Source: SELP01 sp035969385 (lineage in GTDB: Bacteria; Pseudomonadota; Alphaproteobacteria; Rhodobacterales; Rhodobacteraceae). From it: 64,000 nucleotides of DNA. Below the pieces are notes generated by a model. The model saw only the letters and a list, made by a program, of their open reading frames with translations, was not told the origin of the DNA and did not search any database. Made by a program: the position numbers and the translations under genes. This document shows, in pieces, positions 18,117 through 25,909 of this stretch. The stretch is from NCBI RefSeq assembly GCF_035969385.1, contig NZ_JAYKKJ010000006.1, positions 62,001 to 126,000 of the forward strand, given 5' to 3'. How positions within the stretch are numbered: position 1 is the stretch's first letter; each line of letters opens with the position of its first letter.

Positions 18117-19211
18117 TTAGTCACTCTGCCCCGGATTTGAAACCGAATTCTGACGCTTTGCCAGATCGCGCAGGATGCGCGGCAGGCGGCGCAGCGCCTT
18201 GTAGCTGTCGAGGTGGCTTTGCATCTTCACCGCCGGAAAGCCCATCATCACCCGCCCATCGGGCACATTGGACAGCACGATGCTGGCCCCGGTGATCACG
18301 CAATCCGTGCCGACGGTCACATTGTCCGCCACCCCGGATTTGCCGCCCAGAACCGTTCGGTCGCCAATCACCGATGACCCGGCCACGGCCGATTGCGCGG
18401 CCAGCAGGCAATAATCGCCCAGCACCACGTTATGGCCGACCTGCACAAGGTTGTCGATCTTGGTGCCATGGCCCACGCGGGTGGGCCGGATCGTGCCCGC
18501 GTCCACGGTCGAATTCGCCCCGATCTCAACATCATCCCCGATCACCACCCCGCCAAGGCTGTGAATGCGGTGGTGGGTCGGATCGTCGGGCGCGGTCAGG
18601 GGGGCGGCGCCGAGGGTTTCCTTGACCCGCTCCACATTCGAAGGCTCTGCCGTGACAAAGGAAAACCCGTCGGCGCCGATCACCACGTTCGGATGCAGGA
18701 TGACATTGGCCCCGATGGTCACGTTGCGGCATAGGCGCACCCCGTCATGCAGCCGCGCATTGGCCCCAAGTGCTGCGCCACCGGCAATGGTGACATGGGC
18801 GCCGATCCGGCTGCCCGCGCCGATCTGTGCCCCCGCGCCGACAATGCTGAACGGGCCGACACTGACCCCCGGCCCGAGCGTCGCGCCCTCCGAAATGAGC
18901 GCCGTGGGGTGGATGCCCGCCTCTGCCGGGTCATCGTCCAGCATCTGCGTCAGCCGGGCCATGGCCAGTCGCCCGCGCGGGGCAAAGATCGCCGCCTTCA
19001 CCCCCAATGCCTGCCAATCCGCGCCAGGCCAAAGGACCGCCGCACGCGCTGCGCCCTCCGGCAGTCGGTCCGCATAGGCGGGCGACAAGGCCAGCGCCAA
19101 TTGGTCAGCGGTAGCTGTGGCCGGCTCTGACGCGCCGGTGACGGTCAGAGACACATCGCCCACGGCCTCGGCCCCCAATGCGGCGGCAATCTCCTTGATT
19201 GTGTGTGCCAT
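18117..19211 (-). CDS. lpxD: UDP-3-O-(3-hydroxyacyl)glucosamine N-acyltransferase
   Basis: Third enzyme of lipid A synthesis, adding a 3-hydroxyacyl chain from ACP to the 2-amino group of UDP-3-O-acyl-GlcN. The 364 residues have an N-terminal uridine-binding domain, then many hexapeptide repeats of a left-handed beta helix (for example IGAGSRIGAHVTI). The catalytic His lies in VQVGHNVVLGDY, and a C-terminal helix follows (MQSHLDSYKALRRLPRI). It starts with ATG at 19211. The usual neighbours bamA, fabZ and lpxA are not here; instead an ACP and ketoacyl synthase follow. Confidence 0.93.
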   Translation of the reverse strand: MAHTIKEIAAALGAEAVGDVSLTVTGASEPATATADQLALALSPAYADRLPEGAARAAVLWPGADWQALGVKAAIFAPRGRLAMARLTQMLDDDPAEAGIHPTALISEGATLGPGVSVGPFSIVGAGAQIGAGSRIGAHVTIAGGAALGANARLHDGVRLCRNVTIGANVILHPNVVIGADGFSFVTAEPSNVERVKETLGAAPLTAPDDPTHHRIHSLGGVVIGDDVEIGANSTVDAGTIRPTRVGHGTKIDNLVQVGHNVVLGDYCLLAAQSAVAGSSVIGDRTVLGGKSGVADNVTVGTDCVITGASIVLSNVPDGRVMMGFPAVKMQSHLDSYKALRRLPRILRDLAKRQNSVSNPGQSD

Positions 19212-19241
19212 CTGGCGGTCCTTCCCCTAATCGAGGAAGAA

Positions 19242-20855
19242 TTAGCCCTGAACGGCCCGCACCGCCACCCCTTCACGCGCCAGCGCATTCCAGATGCGCC
19301 CATCGCGACCATAGACATCGCGGCGGAACTGCAGGCTGCCCGTCACATTGGTGAAGGCCGTCCGATAGACGATATGCACGGGCACCGGATCGGCCAGATC
19401 CACGCGGGTTTCATTCCCGGTCCGCAGGATCGACTGGAAATATTCCTCGGGATTGTTGGTCTGACGGGCCAGCAGCGCATAGGCGAAATCGAACGGGTCG
19501 TTCAGGCGGATGCAGCCGTGGCTATAGGCCCGAACCTCGCGCGAAAACAGGCTCTTGGCCGGGGTGTCGTGCAGGTAGATGTTATAGGGGTTGGGGAACA
19601 TGAACTTCACCAGACCCAGTGCGTTGCCGTTCGACGGCGGCTGGCGCATGGAGAAGGGGAAGGTCCGGGCGTTATACTGCGTGAAATCCACAGACCCGCG
19701 GTTTACGGCGCGGCCCCGGCTGTCGGTGATCAGAAGCTGCCCGGCGGCATTCGGGTTCCGCTGCAGCTGCGGCAGGTATTCGTTCACGATGATCGAGCGG
19801 GGGACATACCAGCTGGGGTTGACCACCATGAATTCCATCACGTCGGAGAACTCCGGGCTGCGCCGGTCGGAACTGTTTGCACCGACGACCGAACGGGTGA
19901 CAAAGCTGACCCGGTCGTTGTCAACGATGGCGGCGGTGAAATCGGTCAGGTTGACCCAGATGTGGCGGGCGCCGCGCGGCCGGTTCAGCCAGCGTTCCCG
20001 CTCCATCGCGACGATCACGGATTGCAGCCGCTGTTCAAGCTGGACGTTAATTTCAACCATGGTGGACTGACCGGCCACACCATCGGCGTTCAGCCCGTGC
20101 GATTGCTGGAACCGCTGGACCGCGGACTGCACCGAGGCATCATAGGTCTGCGTGGCGGACCGGTCCATGAACCCCATGAGAATCAACCGGTTGCGCAGCG
20201 CGACCACGGCATTTCCACTATCACCGGGTTCCAGCGAGCGGGCCGGAACCGCCGGGCCCCAGCCGCCATTTGCCAACAGTCGTTCCAAGCGGATCTTCTC
20301 GCGCAGAAGACGGGCGTATTCGGGCGAAGACGGGGGCAAGGATCGCAGGAATGCCTGCGGATTGGACTGGGCAAAGGCTTGAATCGTGCCCAGACGGGGG
20401 CGCAGCGGCACCTCACGCACAAGTCCGCTGTCGATGCTACGCGGGGTCAACATGCCGGTCTGGATGTCACGGGCGTATTGCAGGAACAGGCGGGACAGTT
20501 CCACCTCCATCGCGCCCTTTTCGGCCGGGGTTTGCGCTGCTTCCAGACGGGCCATGATCGCGTCGGCGTCATAGCGGCCCATCGGCAGGCCATGATCGCC
20601 CGCGCCCGCAAAGGCCCGCATCAGCGCGTTGCGGCGGTTCCGGTCGGCTGCGGTCGATCCGGTCCAGATCCCCTCGAACTCTCGCCCACGGTAGAAAGTG
20701 GCAAGGTCGTCATCCCGCGCCGCGGCTTCGGCCACGGCCTGGCGGAACGCAGTGACCTGTGCCTCGACCGGGCTGGACAGAGACACGAAGGACAGGAAAA
20801 GCGCGAACACGGCGCAGAGAAACGAAATTGGCCGCAGGCCGGCGGTGGACAGCAT
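19242..20855 (-). CDS. L,D-transpeptidase, YcbB/LdtD type
   Basis: Periplasmic enzyme making 3-3 crosslinks in peptidoglycan. From the chosen ATG (537 residues): a signal peptide (RPISFLCAVFALFLSFVSLSSPVEA), a large N-terminal scaffold, a peptidoglycan-binding domain around LEPGDSGNAVVALRNRLILMG, and a YkuD catalytic domain with the nucleophile Cys in AYSHGCIRLNDP. Domain order and size match LdtD (YcbB). The start is uncertain: ATG 20855 follows GGGGGAG closely, ATG 20873 is also possible, and the longest frame begins with TTG at 20891. It is divergent from a MepK-like peptidase gene. Confidence 0.88.
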   Translation of the reverse strand: MLSTAGLRPISFLCAVFALFLSFVSLSSPVEAQVTAFRQAVAEAAARDDDLATFYRGREFEGIWTGSTAADRNRRNALMRAFAGAGDHGLPMGRYDADAIMARLEAAQTPAEKGAMEVELSRLFLQYARDIQTGMLTPRSIDSGLVREVPLRPRLGTIQAFAQSNPQAFLRSLPPSSPEYARLLREKIRLERLLANGGWGPAVPARSLEPGDSGNAVVALRNRLILMGFMDRSATQTYDASVQSAVQRFQQSHGLNADGVAGQSTMVEINVQLEQRLQSVIVAMERERWLNRPRGARHIWVNLTDFTAAIVDNDRVSFVTRSVVGANSSDRRSPEFSDVMEFMVVNPSWYVPRSIIVNEYLPQLQRNPNAAGQLLITDSRGRAVNRGSVDFTQYNARTFPFSMRQPPSNGNALGLVKFMFPNPYNIYLHDTPAKSLFSREVRAYSHGCIRLNDPFDFAYALLARQTNNPEEYFQSILRTGNETRVDLADPVPVHIVYRTAFTNVTGSLQFRRDVYGRDGRIWNALAREGVAVRAVQG

Positions 20856-21174
20856 GGCTCCCCCAAGGAACATGAAAACAGGTTTTCCCAACTATCCCCG
20901 ACTACCCGCGAAGGTCCATTCACAATTGCCTCAGCAGCAGCCTTGGCGATTGACTGTTGCAGCATCACCCGCACCACCCCCCCGTTGCGCAAAAGACGCG
21001 GGTGCAAATTTGCGCAAAATCCCGCCGATTTCCCCTTTGTTCACCATGGTCTTGGTAAACATGGGTTGGCCCACGAATCATCTTATGCCATAACGCCCAT
21101 ACATCTGGGGATGAGATGGCAGGTAGCGGGCCGAAAAGGCGCGTGAACAGGTAAGCGACGGGACAGCGCTGATT
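20856..21174. promoter_or_regulatory. Divergent promoter region between L,D-transpeptidase and MepK-like genes
   Basis: No gene is evident in these 319 bp, which must hold promoters for both divergent genes. The sequence TTGCGCAAAA occurs twice in the same orientation, at 20985-20994 and 21010-21019, 25 bp apart. Each contains the palindrome TTGCGCAA, and the second is flanked by the palindrome GCAAATTTGC (21004-21013). These are candidate operator sites for one regulator. I could not place -35/-10 boxes with confidence. Confidence 0.5.
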
Positions 21175-21741
21175 ATGACGAACAGCTCTTCGGGCATTTC
21201 GCGACGCGGGCTATTGACCGCTTTTGCCGCGACCGCGATTTCTGCGGCCCCCACATTCTCCAACGCAGCAAGCTTCCTTCGGGGGGCAGGCGATATTCGC
21301 AGACTGCGGATGTATTCGGGCCGGACCGGCGAAAAGATCGACATGATCTACTGGATCGAAGGCGAATATATCCCCGAAGCGATGAACCAAATCACCCATT
21401 TTATGCGGGACTGGCGGACCGGGACGACGATCCAGATCGACAGCCGCACGGTCGATATCATGGCTGCCGCACACAATCTTCTGGATGTCAGCGAACCCTA
21501 CACCCTGCTGTCGGGCTATCGGTCGCCCCAGACCAACGCGATGCTGCGCAGCCGGTCGTCGGGCGTGGCCCGCAATTCCCTGCACATGCGCGGACAGGCC
21601 GCCGACCTACGGCTTGCCAGCCGGTCAACCAGCCAGATGGCCCGCGCCGCCCAATCCTGTAACGCGGGCGGGGTCGGGCGCTACGCCGGATCGAATTTCG
21701 TCCATATGGACTGCGGACCGATCCGCACCTGGAACGGATAA
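21175..21741 (+). CDS. MepK-like murein endopeptidase (DUF882, M15 fold), Tat substrate
   Basis: A 188-residue exported protein with a twin-arginine signal (SRRGLLTAFAATAISAAP, residues 9-26). The mature part has the M15/DUF882 zinc peptidase features: SGYRSPQTNAML, NSLHMRGQAADLRL with a His-Asp pair, and NFVHMDCGPIRTW with the third ligand. E. coli YcbK (MepK) of this family cleaves 3-3 crosslinks and is encoded next to the L,D-transpeptidase YcbB. The same pairing occurs here in divergent orientation. The gene ends just before a strong terminator. Confidence 0.85.
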   Translation: MTNSSSGISRRGLLTAFAATAISAAPTFSNAASFLRGAGDIRRLRMYSGRTGEKIDMIYWIEGEYIPEAMNQITHFMRDWRTGTTIQIDSRTVDIMAAAHNLLDVSEPYTLLSGYRSPQTNAMLRSRSSGVARNSLHMRGQAADLRLASRSTSQMARAAQSCNAGGVGRYAGSNFVHMDCGPIRTWNG

Positions 21742-21745
21742 CGAC

Positions 21746-21775
21746 AAAGCCCCGGTTTCCCGGGGCTTTCTTTTT
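21746..21775 (+). terminator. Rho-independent terminator between converging genes
   Basis: A perfect 10-bp stem AAAGCCCCGG / CCGGGGCTTT with loop TTTC is followed by CTTTTT. It lies 4 bp after the MepK-like gene. The 5' AAA could also give a weak U-tract for the converging fdsD transcript. Confidence 0.9.
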
Positions 21776-21795
21776 CTGTCAGGGTTCAGGTCTGG

Positions 21796-22011
21796 TCAGG
21801 CAGGTTCGCGGACATGGCCGATTGCGGACACCACCAGCGGATCAAGCCCTTCTCCCCCGGCCTTTGCATGATCCAAAAGCTGGGCGCGCATCCGGGGTTC
21901 CCAGAAATCGTTGATATGGGCGGCCACCTTTTCGGCCTGGTCTTCACCGGGCTGCGAGGAAAAGAACTTGGCGATCTGGTTGGCCATCATGACCATTTTT
22001 TCAGGCGACAT
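21796..22011 (-). CDS. fdsD: Formate dehydrogenase delta subunit
   Basis: Small subunit (71 residues) of the fds-type NAD-dependent, molybdenum formate dehydrogenase, needed for assembly or stability of the complex. It starts MSPEKMVMMANQIAKFF and contains HINDFWEPRMRAQLLDH, both typical of FdsD. The ATG at 22011 overlaps the end of fdhD by 11 bp; a longer reading runs through fdhD. It is the last gene of the operon and faces the terminator at 21746. Confidence 0.9.
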   Translation of the reverse strand: MSPEKMVMMANQIAKFFSSQPGEDQAEKVAAHINDFWEPRMRAQLLDHAKAGGEGLDPLVVSAIGHVREPA

Positions 22012-22819
22012 CAAAGGCTCCGGTCTGGATACGGTCGGGGTGGGAATATAGGTCAAATCCGCCGCCACGGGCAAAGGCGGCGACGGTGAGGTTGGCAGCA
22101 TCGGCCTGCCGCAGGGCATGGGCCGTGGGGGCCGAGACAGCGATCAGAACCGGGCATCCGGCGATCACCGTCTTCTGCACCATCTCAAGCGACACGCGCG
22201 AGGTCAGGACAAAGGCCCCCTGCCCGGCGTCGATCCCGGCAAGGGCCAGTGCGCCGATCAGCTTGTCCAGCGCATTGTGGCGGCCCACATCTTCGCGGGC
22301 CAGAACGATCCCCTGTCCGGGCATCAGGAAACCAGCCGCATGGACGGCATGGGTCTGGTCGTGCAGCGGTTGGAAGGCGCGAAGGGCATCCGTGGCCCCC
22401 GCCACATCCGCCGAGGTCAGAAGCGGCCCGGTTTCGGGCAGAACCGGCAGCGCGCGGGCGGCTTCCTCAAGGCTGTCGATCCCGCAAAGGCCACAGCCGA
22501 CCGGCCCCGCCATGCGGCGGCGGCGCTTGGCCAGCGCCTCGGCCCGGTCGGCGGACAGCCAGAACCGCGCCTCGATACCGGTCTCATGCTCAGCGATCTC
22601 GAACTCTTCGATCTGATCGAGGGTTTCGATGAACCCCTCGGTCACGGCAAAGCCATGCGCGAAATCCGTCAGATCCTGCGGGCTGGCCATCATCACCGCC
22701 TGCGTGGTCCCGTCAAAGACCATCGCCACGGGCGTTTCCTCCGGCAGGCTGCGCAGCACCCTGCGCTGCCCGTCCCGCTGGACGGACAGCCCGGGCCAGT
22801 GTGTGACCGGCCCGGTCAT
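22001..22819 (-). CDS. fdhD: Formate dehydrogenase accessory sulfurtransferase FdhD/FdsC
   Basis: Transfers sulfur from a cysteine desulfurase to the bis-MGD cofactor before it enters formate dehydrogenase, and helps insert the cofactor. The 272 residues contain the CxxC-type motif VGCGLCGID, the REDVGRHNALDKLIG signature and SRVSLEMVQKT. The ATG at 22819 lies 4 bp after the fdsA stop. In Rhodobacter fds operons this gene is called fdsC. It overlaps fdsD by 11 bp, so translation is coupled. Confidence 0.93.
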   Translation of the reverse strand: MTGPVTHWPGLSVQRDGQRRVLRSLPEETPVAMVFDGTTQAVMMASPQDLTDFAHGFAVTEGFIETLDQIEEFEIAEHETGIEARFWLSADRAEALAKRRRRMAGPVGCGLCGIDSLEEAARALPVLPETGPLLTSADVAGATDALRAFQPLHDQTHAVHAAGFLMPGQGIVLAREDVGRHNALDKLIGALALAGIDAGQGAFVLTSRVSLEMVQKTVIAGCPVLIAVSAPTAHALRQADAANLTVAAFARGGGFDLYSHPDRIQTGAFDVA

Positions 22820-22823
22820 TGTC

Positions 22824-25703
22824 TTACTCCGCCGCCGGCAGGATACGGCGCGACCGTTCGGCCTGCGCGGCATAGTCTTCCTGCCATTCGGTGGGCCCGT
22901 TCGACGGGCTGACCTGAACCGCGGTCACCTTGTATTCAGGACAGTTGGTCGCCCAGTCGCTGAAGTCGGTGGTGATCACGTTGGCCTGCGTGTCCGGGTG
23001 GTGGAAGGTGGTATAGACCACGCCGGGGCTGACCCGGTCGGTGATCGTCGCCCGCAGGGTGGTTTCCCCCGACCGCGACGCCAGCTTGACATAGTCGCCG
23101 TCCTTCACCCCGCGCACCTCGGCGTCATGCGGGTGAATTTCCAGCACGTCCTGATCGTGCCAGACCACGTTCGCCGTGCGGCGGGTCTGGGCGCCCACGT
23201 TGTACTGCGACAGGATCCGGCCCGTTGTCAGCAGAAGCGGGAAGCGCGGTCCGGTCTTTTCATCGGTCGCCACATATTCGGTAACGATGAACCGGCCCTT
23301 GCCCCGGACAAACCCATCCACGTGCATCAGCGGCGTGCCGTCCGGGTTGGCGTCGTTGCAAGGCCACTGCACCGATCCGCGCTCTTCCAGCATCTCGTAG
23401 GTCACATTGGCGAAGGACGGCGTCGTCGCGGCGATTTCCGCCATGATCTGGCTGGGATGGGTATAGGTCCAGCCCGCGCCCATTGCGTTGGCCAGCATCA
23501 TCGTCACTTCCCAGTCGGCATAGCCGTTCTTGGGCGCCATCACCTTGCGGACCCGGTTGATCCGGCGCTCGGCGTTGGTAAAGGTCCCGTCCTTTTCAAG
23601 GAAGGTCGAGCCGGGCAGGAACACGTGGGCGTAGTTGGCGGTTTCGTTCAGGAACAGGTCGTGGACGATCACGCATTCCATCGCGGCCAGACCGGCAGCG
23701 ACGTGCTTGGTATCCGGGTCCGACTGCAGGATGTCCTCACCCTGACAGTAGAGGCCCTTGAAGGTGCCTTCGACAGCGGCATCCAGCATGTTGGGAATGC
23801 GCAGGCCCGGTTCCGGGTCGATGGTCACACCCCATGCGGTTTCAAAGATGTTACGCACTTCGTCGCCCTTGACGTGGCGATAGCCGGGCAGTTCGTGCGG
23901 GAACGACCCCATGTCGCAGGACCCTTGCACGTTGTTCTGCCCCCGCAGCGGGTTCACGCCCACGCCCTTTCGGCCGACGTTGCCGGTCAGCATGGCAAGG
24001 TTGGCGATACCGATAACGGTGGTCGACCCTTGGCTATGTTCGGTGACGCCGAGGCCATAGTAGATGGCCCCGTTGCCGCCCTTGGCGAACAGCCGCGCGG
24101 CGGCCCGCAGTTCATCGGCCGGAACACCGGTCAGCAGTTCGGTCGCTTCCGGGCTGTGGCGCGGGTCGGACACGAATTCAGCGTATTCCTGGAATTCGTC
24201 CCAATCGCAGCGGTCACGGATATAGGCCTCGTCCATCAGACCCTCGGTCACGATGGTATGGGCCAGGGCGGTGACCACGGCGACGTTGGTGCCGGGGCGC
24301 AGCGCAAGGTGGTGCGACGCCTTGATATGGGCCGATTTCACAAGGTCCGTGCGGCGCGGGTCGATCACGATCAGCTTGGCCCCGGCGCGCAGGCGCTTTT
24401 TCAGCCGGCTGGCGAACACCGGGTGGCCGTCGGTCGGGTTGGCCCCGATGACGATCACCACGTCGGTATGTTCGACACTGTCGAAATCCTGTGTCCCCGC
24501 CGAGGTGCCGAAGGTCTGGCCAAGGCCATAGCCGGTGGGCGAATGGCAGACGCGGGCGCAGGTGTCGGTGTTGTTGTTCATGAACACACCACGCGCCAGT
24601 TTCTGCACGAGGTAGGTTTCCTCGTTCGTGCAGCGGCTGGAGGTGATCACACCGATCGACCGGCGGCCGTATTTTTCCTGCAGGCCGCGCATGCGGTCAG
24701 CGGCAAAGCTCAGCGCTTCGTCCCAGGACACCTCTTTCCACGGCTGGTCGATACTGTCGCGGATCATCGGGTTCAGGATGCGGTCCTGATGGGTGGCATA
24801 GCCATAGGCAAAGCGACCCTTGACGCAGGAATGACCCCGGTTGGCCTTGCCGTGCTTGTAGGGGACCATGCGGACCAGTTCGTCGCCGTTCAGCTCGGCC
24901 TTGAAGGAACAGCCGACGCCGCAATAGGCGCAGGTGGTCACGACAGAGCGCTCCGGTGTACCAAGTTCGATCACCGATTTTTCCTGCAGCGTCGCGGTCG
25001 GGCAGGCCTGCACGCAGGCACCGCAGGACACGCAGTCGGACGACAGGAAATCGTCGCCCATCGCGCCCGCAGACACGCGGCTTTCAAACCCGCGGCCTTC
25101 GATGGTCAGGGCGAAGGTGCCCTGTACCTCTTCACAGGCGCGAACGCAGCGCGAGCAGACGATGCATTTCTGCGGGTCATAGGTGAAATAGGGGTTCGAG
25201 GTGTCGGCGGGAATGTATTCCGGGTTCGCCCCGGTCGCGCCGCGCACTTCGAAATGGTTGCGGCCCGGTTCATAGCGCACATCGCGCAGACCCACGGCCC
25301 CGGCCATGTCCTGCAATTCGCAATCGCCGTTGGCCGCACAGGTCAGGCAATCCAGCGGGTGGTCGGAGATATAAAGCTCCATCACGCCCTTACGGATCTT
25401 CTTGACCTTCGACGACTGGGTGTGAACGACCATGCCCGGCGCAACCGGCGTGGTGCAGGACGCGGGCGTGCCGCGGCGACCTTCGATTTCCACGACGCAC
25501 AGACGGCAGGACCCGAAGGCCTCTAGACTGTCGGTGGCGCAAAGCTTCGGGATGGACAGCCCGGCCTCGGCCGCGGCCCGCATGACCGATGTGCCTTCGG
25601 GCACGGTCACATCGAAGCCGTCGATGGTCAGGGTGACGGGCGCACCTTCCTTGGCGGGGGTGCCCATATCCTTGTCGTCCCAAGGGATAATGAAGTCTTT
25701 CAT
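22824..25703 (-). CDS. fdsA: Formate dehydrogenase catalytic alpha subunit (Mo-bis-MGD)
   Basis: Oxidises formate to CO2 at a molybdenum centre, passing electrons to the beta/gamma diaphorase. The 959 residues comprise an N-terminal 2Fe-2S ferredoxin domain (SLEAFGSCRLCVVEI), a His/Cys cluster segment (SDHPLDCLTC), two 4Fe-4S motifs (CIVCSRCVRAC and CVSCGACVQAC), the cluster next to the Mo site (CAYCGVGCSF) and the catalytic domain, where the first Cys of DTCARVCHSP ligates Mo, followed by the conserved Arg and His. The C-terminus is the cofactor-binding barrel. The gene overlaps the DUF4287 gene by 4 bp. Confidence 0.96.
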   Translation of the reverse strand: MKDFIIPWDDKDMGTPAKEGAPVTLTIDGFDVTVPEGTSVMRAAAEAGLSIPKLCATDSLEAFGSCRLCVVEIEGRRGTPASCTTPVAPGMVVHTQSSKVKKIRKGVMELYISDHPLDCLTCAANGDCELQDMAGAVGLRDVRYEPGRNHFEVRGATGANPEYIPADTSNPYFTYDPQKCIVCSRCVRACEEVQGTFALTIEGRGFESRVSAGAMGDDFLSSDCVSCGACVQACPTATLQEKSVIELGTPERSVVTTCAYCGVGCSFKAELNGDELVRMVPYKHGKANRGHSCVKGRFAYGYATHQDRILNPMIRDSIDQPWKEVSWDEALSFAADRMRGLQEKYGRRSIGVITSSRCTNEETYLVQKLARGVFMNNNTDTCARVCHSPTGYGLGQTFGTSAGTQDFDSVEHTDVVIVIGANPTDGHPVFASRLKKRLRAGAKLIVIDPRRTDLVKSAHIKASHHLALRPGTNVAVVTALAHTIVTEGLMDEAYIRDRCDWDEFQEYAEFVSDPRHSPEATELLTGVPADELRAAARLFAKGGNGAIYYGLGVTEHSQGSTTVIGIANLAMLTGNVGRKGVGVNPLRGQNNVQGSCDMGSFPHELPGYRHVKGDEVRNIFETAWGVTIDPEPGLRIPNMLDAAVEGTFKGLYCQGEDILQSDPDTKHVAAGLAAMECVIVHDLFLNETANYAHVFLPGSTFLEKDGTFTNAERRINRVRKVMAPKNGYADWEVTMMLANAMGAGWTYTHPSQIMAEIAATTPSFANVTYEMLEERGSVQWPCNDANPDGTPLMHVDGFVRGKGRFIVTEYVATDEKTGPRFPLLLTTGRILSQYNVGAQTRRTANVVWHDQDVLEIHPHDAEVRGVKDGDYVKLASRSGETTLRATITDRVSPGVVYTTFHHPDTQANVITTDFSDWATNCPEYKVTAVQVSPSNGPTEWQEDYAAQAERSRRILPAAE

Positions 25704-25909
25704 TTCGCGCCTCCGTTCAGGACATGCGCCACAATCGCGTTCGCGTGTCCGTGGCCCAATGCGTGTTCGGTCTTCAGAAAGCTTACAATTTCCATGTGCT
25801 TGTCCCCAGACCGGGATTTCACAAGGTCAAACCAATGGGTCATCGGCTGGCCATATTTCTTTTCGATCGACGGGAAGTAGGACGCGGGGCCCTTCACCTT
25901 CTCGGTCAT
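25700..25909 (-). CDS. DUF4287 small protein within the formate dehydrogenase operon
   Basis: A 69-residue protein matching the DUF4287 pattern: IEKKYGQPMTHWFDLV, then LKTEHALGHGHANAIVAHVL. It is probably soluble and helical, with clustered His residues in HALGHGHAN. Its start and stop overlap fdsB and fdsA by 4 bp each, so it is made in step with the catalytic subunits. Function unknown. An assembly role or a regulatory role in the complex is possible. It is not one of the standard fdsGBACD subunits that I know. Confidence 0.88.
   Translation of the reverse strand: MTEKVKGPASYFPSIEKKYGQPMTHWFDLVKSRSGDKHMEIVSFLKTEHALGHGHANAIVAHVLNGGAK

Noticed and set aside
22629..25526. 965-codon plus-strand open frame across the formate dehydrogenase genes
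   Set aside because: It is antisense to fdsA, whose motifs are unmistakable; long antisense frames arise easily in GC-rich DNA, and its product has no recognisable motif.
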